This document shows positions 57,201 to 64,000 of a stretch of 64,000 bases of DNA, in pieces. The position numbers were made by a program, and so were the translations under genes. Origin of the DNA: a virus; IMG/VR virus record IMGVR_UViG_3300028840_008160, positions 62,001 through 126,000 of that record; one strand, written 5' to 3'. How positions within the stretch are numbered: the first letter of the stretch is position 1; every line of letters begins with the position of its first letter. The notes under the pieces are model-generated. The model was not told the origin of the DNA and ran no database searches. It saw nothing but the letters and a program-made list of their open reading frames with translations.

Positions 57201-57780
57201 AGTTAAATTAAGATCGGGAGCAAATGGTCCAGAAGTAAAAGATCAAGTATCGACAGTCTTATATGCTTTGTTTAATTCAAAGAAGTTAGGAAGTCGCGTA
57301 AGTCAAAGTGATGTTATTAGAGAAATAGATGATAATAGTGGTGTTGATTTTGTTATTTTACCATTAACAAAGATGGCAATAGCTGATGGCACTCATATTG
57401 CTTATGAAGCAATTGATTCCAGTACGCCATGGTATGTTCATCAAACTGATGTTGTAACATCATATAGAACTGACTCAAATACATTACGATATAAAACAGC
57501 CGGCAGTACAAGTGATGATTCAGTATTTTGGCGGGTTAGTGAAGATGATATGGAATTGGAATTAGTTGATACTATTGCTGATGTGGCTGGCGGAGCTGGT
57601 AGAGCACTTATTGATAGTGATGGTTCATTGTATGTATCTACTAGACATAACGATGATCCATCAGGGCATTCAATAACTGTAGCATACAATGTTTCTGGGG
57701 AAACTGGAGCAAATGATATTGTTGTAACAGATTTAGATTATTTTAATCTAGAGTCATTAATCATTCATACAATTTTATAA
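54271..57780 (+). CDS. Baseplate J/gp6-like wedge protein with FN3 and Ig modules, 1169 aa
   Basis: Residues 1-85 are an FN3-like domain (PTGLTTEAAGNKITIRWIKN). Residues about 140-400 have the baseplate-J layout (DVKPGTMTRDLHIDP, VFYTTIEPLNTIVIPKGTIV, TNVNVGTIVNST, GFDRESNTNLAHRAM, GTRDGYLRTAI). Two beta modules follow (about 505-570 and 680-745, with TIDLTTGEI-type motif), with a GDVV-DYY module at about 605-675. The J C-terminus is at about 935-1060 (VNEKRHLTADVLVKEANRINV, KKLGSRVSQSDVIREI). J proteins form the baseplate iris around the hub. TGGAG precedes the ATG. Confidence 0.78.
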   Translation: MAIPSQPTGLTTEAAGNKITIRWIKNPEPDIQGYNVYNSTTSGGGLSGYVKLNNELVTDYRSIEEILTNRVETVEIIGGEKITTIREDIEEVYMFAYDHEELLDNQIQYYVITAVNNADEESLYSIEIHDTPLILSTKLIEFPIRTTSDVTRTMINRILDRHPDIDVKPGTMTRDLHIDPHAAEFSHLYIYIDFLSRSQSFITLLDIDDPNNTGTSIDVEDSDYKQALKAALQFTDDQDLQDVIDIAFDKLANNFNTFRIDATSSIGQAVFYTTIEPLNTIVIPKGTIVSTTPTSTKNAINFETTAEAKMLIASIDDYFNESTHRYEVTVDIKSIETGEVTNVNVGTIVNSTFSQLRVTNIKPTENGFDRESNTNLAHRAMLAFTSLDVGTRDGYLRTAIETQYVQDVLVVDAGHELMQRDFDDLREEHLYGKVDIYFKGDVTVSYSETFGFLYNGGINEDVQIDSITDMRITVLNPEVSIDFPVYLVQQVTNVTRAEAYDLTGNYTLYKNAVELQKTAYTLDLTTGEIELQDPLFLGDSLTADYQYKVPITGEVVLASAAGGEIQVTLDAPLTLGKPVAIFSDKIYLIRISAFSIDPGTDTLTILPEHVYKTGDVVRISSTDSMPSPLLVDTDYYVIRLSNTQIKLATTLAKAEAGTAIDILTSGVGSLTIIPEPHIELARNVDYTIDLTTGQVNFSFSSFPTGLRSGDSIVADYDYVETITGEIVINSASGGETSALLANGNIVEAFVIEPNGVTINLNEANAINSAIGMLITDTIRATYKYRKASNVILTNQPIESIVSVTTSDGTALVEGTHYQFNKVDDLLLNGNSVRAQRSIKMLYDSDTGLPEGNILENEDSISLVALEYEPLTKKGIDADTIVVTNLTGTITYALNADYVLEVPTSPLEVVQIARSIGSTIANGETVLVSYWYGEPLTVVYNVNSLIAIIQSKVNEKRHLTADVLVKEANRINVDLEFTVKLRSGANGPEVKDQVSTVLYALFNSKKLGSRVSQSDVIREIDDNSGVDFVILPLTKMAIADGTHIAYEAIDSSTPWYVHQTDVVTSYRTDSNTLRYKTAGSTSDDSVFWRVSEDDMELELVDTIADVAGGAGRALIDSDGSLYVSTRHNDDPSGHSITVAYNVSGETGANDIVVTDLDYFNLESLIIHTIL

Positions 57781-57795
57781 TGGGGATAATGAATC

Positions 57796-60700
57796 GTGTC
57801 ATTGCCACCGATTACTCAAAGTAACATATCGACACAGTGGTCGACAAATTTCTTCACTGTCATTCTTACGACTAATGAACCGTGTGATACATATTATACT
57901 GTCGATGGTTCTAATCCAATCAGTTCGCCTACAAGAGTATTATATAATGAACCGTTTACAATTGATGAAGAAGGCATTCACACTGTACAATTTTATTCAA
58001 TAAGTCATGCTACAAGTCTTCAGAATTTAGTGCAAACGCATTATGTTCGAATTGATAATTCTCCACCAGTAACAACAATAACTGCTAGCATTAGTCCTGA
58101 TGGTACTAATGGTTGGTATGTAACATTACCAACAATAACATTGTCAGCTGCAGACAATGTATCTGGCATTGACAAAACTATGTATTCTTGGGATGGCGCG
58201 ACGTTTCAGGAGTATACCGGTGGTAATTTAATCATTCCCGATGAAGGAATTCATTATTTACAAGTATATTCTTTGGATTTAGCTAGCAATAAAGAAGAGG
58301 TTCAAACACGCGTTTTTAAATATGATATTTCGGCGCCAACGACGTCTATTAGAATCCCTTTAGAAGTTTCTTACAATCCAGTAACAATTGAATTTGTGCC
58401 GACTGATGGTGCATCTGGTTATGAAACTACTTATTATACTATTGATGGAACGACGCCGACTTTAGAATCAGATTCAGGACCGACATTTGACATTAGTGAA
58501 TCTGGATTGTACATTGTAAAATATTTTTCTGTTGACAATGCCGGAAATGTCGAGTCTATAAAAGAATCGGGTCAAGTAAGGGTTGAAATTGATCCTGAAA
58601 CGATACAAGTATTATTGACTGAAAGTTTTCCTATAAACGGGAAAAATGGATGGTATAGAGCATCGCCTCAGATTGGCATTTTAACAACTAAGCCTCATCT
58701 TGTTACATCACTAGAATATAAAGTTGCGCCAAAAGAAAAGCCAACGACTGCAACGTATACAAGCACAGTAGAGATTACTGGTGAAATTGATTTGTCTGAC
58801 GGCACGTTTATTGCATTAGAGCTTGATCAGTCTGGTCAACCATTAGTAATTAATATCCGAGGAACTGATAAAACAAAGACAACTATTGATGATATCATTG
58901 GTAAGATTAATGACACTATTGGTGGTGACACACCCATAGCTAAAGAGACTGGACCTGACGGTTTAGAAGGCACAGGTTATGTGACTGTGACTTCACCGAC
59001 AGCTGGAACTGGGTCGCAGACATCTGAAATCAAATTTGTTAGTCCGGGCACTTATGATGCTACTGGCGTGGTGTTTGGATTAGATGTTGATAATTATCCG
59101 CATACATTTACTGAAACTTATTTGTTTGAAGACTATTCAGCACCGTTTTTGTTGCCTGGTAATGGTTATTGGAATGTAGTAGCTAGAGCAACAACTGCTA
59201 CTGAAACTGCTGAAGTAACAAAAGATTATAGGGTCGATTCGACAGCTCCCGTGACAACTGTGAATGTTGTTCCTGACCCAAATCCTGAAGGATTTTATAC
59301 TACATCACCAGACATTACTTTTTCAACTGAAGATGAAGATTCAGGTATTGATAGAATCGTTTATCAATTTGATAATGGACCGGTATTCGAATATCACCCT
59401 GAAGACGGGCCGCTGCAATTACCACCAGAATCAAAAGAAATTCTTCTTAGATATTTCTCTGTTGATATTGCTGGCAATTCTGAGGCCCCTAAGATCACGA
59501 CATTTAATTATGATTTTATTGCACCAACAACTAAGTTTGATATTAACGCTGTCAATTTGGATTCTCAAAATATACTGGACATAATGTTCTGTCCAGCTCA
59601 AATCGTTAAATATAATCCGTATACAGATGAATATCAGTTTACGTTAACACCGCAACAACGTGAAAGTTTGTCATATTTTGCAGGGTGGACAAATGATCTA
59701 GATTCTAGATTATATGATGAGACTACGCCTGTAGCATTTAATGTTGATGTAAGTACTGATATTTTAACATTTATTCCGGCGTATACATTATTGACAGAAG
59801 ATGTTGTTCGTGTTGCAAGTACGGGTGTATTGCCGACACCATTACAGCCTGCAACAGACTACTATATTATTAGTGTAACTGATACTGAGTGTAAACTTGC
59901 AGCAACATTGTCAGATGCGCAAAACAGTATAGCTATCGATATCACTGATGAAGGTACAGGCATACATACATTAATACCAGATAAACCGACAATTGTAGTT
60001 TTTGATCCATTGAAAGTTTATTTATGGCCAATTGATGATCGAGAATATGTAATTGAAGATGAAACAGTTGCAACAAAAGATGAAGATATTCGTGAATTAA
60101 CTATTGAAAATGGATTTTTGAAACATGTCATTAGTATTTATAATCAAGCGACATTATCATTCATGTCGTATAGATACTTTTCAGATGACAAAATCTATAC
60201 TGTCGAGTCGTTTTCTAACACTGACACTATTATAGTGAGTTATGCATATACAAAAATTAAAGAAACGCATTATACAATTAATGGTTCAACACCAACTACT
60301 TTGTCGCCTGAAGGTCACATAATTCATTTGTTTGAGAGTGGTGAATATGATCTTAAGTGGTTTTCAATTGATGAAGCCGGAAACCAAGAATCAATTGTAA
60401 CATTTCCTGCAACAATAGTTATTATTAATCGCGCGCCAACAGTTGATGTATCAATTGTTAAGCATAATGATGTTGGCACACTATATAGTCCTAATGGCAC
60501 AAATAATTGGTATAAGCGTGACGAGATTGAACCGCTTTTACGACCCGTAATCAAAATAGAATATTCTAGTCCTAATGTATCAATATTTAATGAAAATTCT
60601 GATGTTGAAAATGTCACTGGCGCAGGGCCATATAATGTTGAATTGCGTGTTTTGAAAGTTGATGCAACTGTTGAAGAAGTGTCTGATGTAACTAGAGTTA

Positions 60701-63700
60701 GAAACATAACAAAAGCAGAAACATATAGTATTGTATCTTATGGTGGTGTTGGTACTGAAGACAGAATATTTACAACAGCAATTGTGTCACCAGATCCGGG
60801 CGATGTTTTTGAGGTCGATTACAAATTTAATACTGTGTTAGATGGTAACCCTGATGGCAAAATATTAAAAATTGGTGATCCAAATAATCCTGATGTTGAA
60901 ATTGATTTTTCAGCAGAAACAAGCCTGTATTATTATCAATTGCCAAGTGGCTACAATATACAAGGGGCAAAAGAAATAACTATTGTTGTTAAAGATCTTA
61001 GAGAAGCAGTTACTACTGTTAATGAAATACCTCAATTACCTGACAATTTGTTAAAACTTGATGTAGACGATCCAATAACAGTAGATAATGTTGTGCCAGG
61101 ATGGGTAGCGACTGATGTTACAGTGACTTTGACGGCAACAGATCCTATACCTCCATTGCCGTATGAATTTCCTTCAGGCATGTATAGGATTTATTACAGT
61201 ACTGATGGGTCATTTCCAAATGTGCTGTATGGCGCTGGGTCAGTCGTTCATATTACGTTGACTACGACAGGTCAATATGTAATAAAATATAGGGGTATTG
61301 ATAATGCAGGAAATGACGAAAGCGTTAAGACATCAACTGTTGTACAGATTGATAAGATTGCACCAACAACGACGATATCTGTTGTTCCGCCTGACGGGTA
61401 TAATGGTTGGTATAAAACGCCGCCGTCAATTGTTTTGAATGCAGTTGATTTAGATTCTGGTGTTGATAAAACTTATTACAAATGGGACGATGATCCGACA
61501 TTTACTGAGTACATAGCATCTATTTTAATTCCATCTGAAGGCGTACATACATTATATTACTATAGCGTTGACAATGTTGGTAATGTTGAAGTACTGAAAC
61601 AGCAAGAGTTTAAACTAGATACTATTGCCCCAGTAACAACTGATGATATTACAGGTTCATGGACCAATGATTCTGTTATTCATTTAACAGTACTTGATGA
61701 TTCATCAGGGCCATATAGGACATATTATACATATGCATTAGTTGGTGATCCTCATCCTGATCCTACACTGTTTTCACCATATACAGAAACATTTGAAATT
61801 GCTATTCCGGCTAGTGGGATTTACAATGTTAAGTATTTTTCTATCGATAATGCAGGAAATCAAGAAGCAGTTCAAACGGCGTTAAATCAATTTTATTTGG
61901 ATTTGACAAAACCTGTCATTGTATCTATTGATCCGCCAGATTTAGTATTTACAACGCAGACATATTTGACAGTCAATTTTACTGACACATTTTCAGGTCT
62001 TGATATTGATACTGTTCGTATTGTTGTTGATGATATTGAATATTCAACAAGCAAAAACTCATCATTCTTTTCTTATTCAGGCACGCCGTTTGCTACACAA
62101 GTTCAAGTAGGGCCTGTTGCTAGTATACCAAATTTTGATAAATTAGAGAGTGCAGTCATTTATGCTAATGATTTTGCTGGTAATGCTTTAGATCCTGAAG
62201 TCATTCAAGTCATACCAGTTGATAATGAACCGCCTTACATTAGACGTTTTTGGCCAAGAGATAAAGCTAATGATGTGTCAAGAGATACAAATATCGTATT
62301 TGAGATCAACGATGACATTTCTACTGTTGATATTAGAACAGTTAAAGTTAAAGTCGCTGAAACAGAGTATCAATTAGTTACTAAAGATGTAATTGATATT
62401 GAATATTCTGGGTTGGGCAATCAAATTTTTATTGATGTTCGCAATCATAGTTTGTTTATAACAGTTGATGGCATCGTAATTATTAATATTAATTTAACTC
62501 ATGAAGATTATATCACATGTAAGAAAGTTGCGACATTTATTGATGGTTTGCCAGGTTTTAGTACAACGATAGATCGTGAAAATGACCAAATATTAAGTAC
62601 TGACCTTATTGGTTTGTATCATGTAAGAATTGATCCGACGATTACATTGTCTGTTGCTACTTTTGAAGACAATGTGAACATAAACTATATGCCGAGAGAT
62701 CGAGGTTATTTAATCGCAATTACACCGACAGAAACATTTGATGATAATTACACTGTAATTACTAGAATTGAAGCATCTGATTTTACTGGTAATGAAATGC
62801 CAGTTGAACAATATTCGTTTGTTTGTAAAGACATAACTACTCCATCTAGAGATATAAGATATAGATGGTATGATTATCATGTTGACATCATTAACAGAAT
62901 TAAAAGCAATTTAGAAAGCACGTATAATAAATATACTGATTCAACAGTGTTTCACGGTTATTTTAGGTCGTTAGCACTCGAAATTGCTAGAGCAATGCAA
63001 ATAGCTGAAGATTATCGTGATGATGTTTATTATGATGGCGGAACAACAAGATCAGAATTGTTGTATCAAAATATTGGATATTTACTTAAAACGCCACCAC
63101 AAGAAGAGTATACACATAATGAATATAGACAGATTTTAATGGCAGTTATGTATATGTTATTTCATGGATCAACTAAACAAAGTCTACTTACTGGTTTAGG
63201 TGTGTTTTTAGGTATTCATGATTTGTCAATTACTGAAAATAGCTTGACAGAAAGCAGTGATATTTCACAACAATTTAGTTTTACGTTTGACGTGTCAATA
63301 GGTGATAATCATATAAGAAATTGGGAAGATTTTAATGAAAACATTGATGCCGTATTGCGTATTGTTAAACCGGCTCATACTTATTTCTTGATAAGATATT
63401 TATTTTCTGAAATTGTTAGAACAAAAGATATTGTTGATGAGATTATTAAATGGCATTTTGAATATTATGGTACTGAAGACGTAAGAACTGACTGTGCTGA
63501 AAAGTACAAAGTAGCTGAAACAATCACAGAAGACGTTTCAAATCAATTTAGTGGTTCAAACAATTGTTGTACGGCTTTTTATACGCCGATTTTAAGTTGG
63601 GACGAAACAACAATAACTACTACACCATCTGATATACAAGTTACTGCGTCTGGTGGACCAATAAATGTGATTTCTGTCGACGGCTTTACTGGCGAAATTT

Positions 63701-64000
63701 GTTTCGATCGTAATCCGGGACCTGCAGAAATAGTTGAAATTATCTATAAGTTTAATAAATACGTTATTTACAGGAAGATCGGTTTTTATCTGAACACATA
63801 TACACTTACAGGTGGAGGGTTTGATCCAGCTCAACCATATCTGCTAAATCAAACTGGTAATCCTGTAATTGTTATGATTGCGTATGATAATCCAGAAGAA
63901 ATGCATGCTCATATTTGCGAAGCTGGATTATTTATTGATGTTCATTATCCTATTAGTGAGAAACTATGGACGTCACCTGTTGAGAGAATAATATTTGACG
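57796..64000 (+). CDS. Giant Ig-rich gpI-like baseplate/tail-fibre protein, truncated at right edge
   Basis: An open frame of more than 2068 codons starts at GTG 57796 (MSLPPITQSN), nine bases after GGGGA; an in-frame TGA at 57790-57792 excludes any earlier start. Residues 1-1490 are Ig-like domains, including chitobiase-C-like (YYTVDGSNP) and OmpL47-like units (NGWY-T-P-I-LSA-D--SGID near residues 110 and 1213). Residues about 652-732 carry the GDVV-DYY module and about 1485-1680 a Big_5-like domain. Residues about 1689-1880 are helical and gpI-like (TTRSELLYQNIGYLLKTPP, HGSTKQSLLTGLGVFLG), and about 1912-1992 an EDVS module. It follows the J gene as gpI does in P2. It probably anchors fibres. 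Confidence 0.7.
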   Translation, partial: MSLPPITQSNISTQWSTNFFTVILTTNEPCDTYYTVDGSNPISSPTRVLYNEPFTIDEEGIHTVQFYSISHATSLQNLVQTHYVRIDNSPPVTTITASISPDGTNGWYVTLPTITLSAADNVSGIDKTMYSWDGATFQEYTGGNLIIPDEGIHYLQVYSLDLASNKEEVQTRVFKYDISAPTTSIRIPLEVSYNPVTIEFVPTDGASGYETTYYTIDGTTPTLESDSGPTFDISESGLYIVKYFSVDNAGNVESIKESGQVRVEIDPETIQVLLTESFPINGKNGWYRASPQIGILTTKPHLVTSLEYKVAPKEKPTTATYTSTVEITGEIDLSDGTFIALELDQSGQPLVINIRGTDKTKTTIDDIIGKINDTIGGDTPIAKETGPDGLEGTGYVTVTSPTAGTGSQTSEIKFVSPGTYDATGVVFGLDVDNYPHTFTETYLFEDYSAPFLLPGNGYWNVVARATTATETAEVTKDYRVDSTAPVTTVNVVPDPNPEGFYTTSPDITFSTEDEDSGIDRIVYQFDNGPVFEYHPEDGPLQLPPESKEILLRYFSVDIAGNSEAPKITTFNYDFIAPTTKFDINAVNLDSQNILDIMFCPAQIVKYNPYTDEYQFTLTPQQRESLSYFAGWTNDLDSRLYDETTPVAFNVDVSTDILTFIPAYTLLTEDVVRVASTGVLPTPLQPATDYYIISVTDTECKLAATLSDAQNSIAIDITDEGTGIHTLIPDKPTIVVFDPLKVYLWPIDDREYVIEDETVATKDEDIRELTIENGFLKHVISIYNQATLSFMSYRYFSDDKIYTVESFSNTDTIIVSYAYTKIKETHYTINGSTPTTLSPEGHIIHLFESGEYDLKWFSIDEAGNQESIVTFPATIVIINRAPTVDVSIVKHNDVGTLYSPNGTNNWYKRDEIEPLLRPVIKIEYSSPNVSIFNENSDVENVTGAGPYNVELRVLKVDATVEEVSDVTRVRNITKAETYSIVSYGGVGTEDRIFTTAIVSPDPGDVFEVDYKFNTVLDGNPDGKILKIGDPNNPDVEIDFSAETSLYYYQLPSGYNIQGAKEITIVVKDLREAVTTVNEIPQLPDNLLKLDVDDPITVDNVVPGWVATDVTVTLTATDPIPPLPYEFPSGMYRIYYSTDGSFPNVLYGAGSVVHITLTTTGQYVIKYRGIDNAGNDESVKTSTVVQIDKIAPTTTISVVPPDGYNGWYKTPPSIVLNAVDLDSGVDKTYYKWDDDPTFTEYIASILIPSEGVHTLYYYSVDNVGNVEVLKQQEFKLDTIAPVTTDDITGSWTNDSVIHLTVLDDSSGPYRTYYTYALVGDPHPDPTLFSPYTETFEIAIPASGIYNVKYFSIDNAGNQEAVQTALNQFYLDLTKPVIVSIDPPDLVFTTQTYLTVNFTDTFSGLDIDTVRIVVDDIEYSTSKNSSFFSYSGTPFATQVQVGPVASIPNFDKLESAVIYANDFAGNALDPEVIQVIPVDNEPPYIRRFWPRDKANDVSRDTNIVFEINDDISTVDIRTVKVKVAETEYQLVTKDVIDIEYSGLGNQIFIDVRNHSLFITVDGIVIININLTHEDYITCKKVATFIDGLPGFSTTIDRENDQILSTDLIGLYHVRIDPTITLSVATFEDNVNINYMPRDRGYLIAITPTETFDDNYTVITRIEASDFTGNEMPVEQYSFVCKDITTPSRDIRYRWYDYHVDIINRIKSNLESTYNKYTDSTVFHGYFRSLALEIARAMQIAEDYRDDVYYDGGTTRSELLYQNIGYLLKTPPQEEYTHNEYRQILMAVMYMLFHGSTKQSLLTGLGVFLGIHDLSITENSLTESSDISQQFSFTFDVSIGDNHIRNWEDFNENIDAVLRIVKPAHTYFLIRYLFSEIVRTKDIVDEIIKWHFEYYGTEDVRTDCAEKYKVAETITEDVSNQFSGSNNCCTAFYTPILSWDETTITTTPSDIQVTASGGPINVISVDGFTGEICFDRNPGPAEIVEIIYKFNKYVIYRKIGFYLNTYTLTGGGFDPAQPYLLNQTGNPVIVMIAYDNPEEMHAHICEAGLFIDVHYPISEKLWTSPVERIIFD

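Noticed and set aside
1-64000. Stop-codon reassignment as in some gut megaphages
   Set aside because: TAA, TAG and TGA all end genes at positions where the next gene begins (for example TAG at 8753, 16525 and 40194; TGA at 10142 and 29009), and no gene needs read-through.
1-64000. tRNA, rRNA or riboswitch genes
   Set aside because: Nothing outside coding sequence is long enough except gaps under 160 bases, and none shows a cloverleaf or conserved RNA motif.

Overview
The window is one continuous block of virion genes from a large, AT-rich tailed bacteriophage with a contractile (myovirus-type) tail. Every supported gene lies on the + strand. Genes are packed head to tail, mostly with ATGA/TAATG overlaps or gaps of a few bases and clear AGGAGG-type ribosome binding sites, which points to a bacterial host. 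TAA, TAG and TGA are all used as natural stops, so there is no sign of stop-codon reassignment. Capsid, terminase, replication and tRNA genes are not present. The phage lineage and host cannot be named from this sequence.

Layout. 1-9658: fibre-like and repetitive adhesin-like structural proteins (a 5-prime truncated fibre gene, two small-to-medium unknowns, a 47-aa ORF, a 1624-aa repeat protein, a 529-aa protein with 17 short repeats, and a connector-like protein). 9660-11395: two small paralog-like proteins, a holin-like membrane protein and a HAD-family phosphatase-like protein. 11392-19348: neck and connector-like proteins, including a multi-domain Ig/zinc-ribbon protein, an HK97-gp10-like protein and, unexpectedly, an actin/Hsp70-fold ATPase. 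19436-23619: a 1300-aa tail fibre with recent internal duplications and a zinc-ribbon protein. 23716-27491: tail sheath, a small protein and tail tube, bounded by a candidate sigma70-type promoter and a strong intrinsic terminator. 27645-33313: three tail-chaperone-like paralogs and the tape measure. 33313-40813: baseplate hub proteins, a gp5/VgrG-like spike, an inserted PD-(D/E)XK homing-endonuclease-like gene and a glycine-rich putative tip protein. 40822-64000: baseplate wedge and periphery, with two giant Ig-type proteins, then a gpW/gp25-like, gpJ-like and gpI-like trio in the order known from P2; the last runs off the right edge.

How it works together. Sheath and tube form the contractile tail around the tape measure, which the chaperone-like proteins probably coat before tube polymerisation. 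The hub, spike and W-J-I set form the baseplate. The large Ig-rich and repeat proteins would decorate neck, baseplate and fibres. At least two small beta modules recur in several otherwise unrelated tail proteins, including the sheath, so module shuffling appears to have built much of this tail. The less expected elements are the actin-like ATPase with a degenerate phosphate-2 loop, the ASH-domain giant protein, the homing endonuclease placed between spike and tip, and the pseudo-threefold tip protein.
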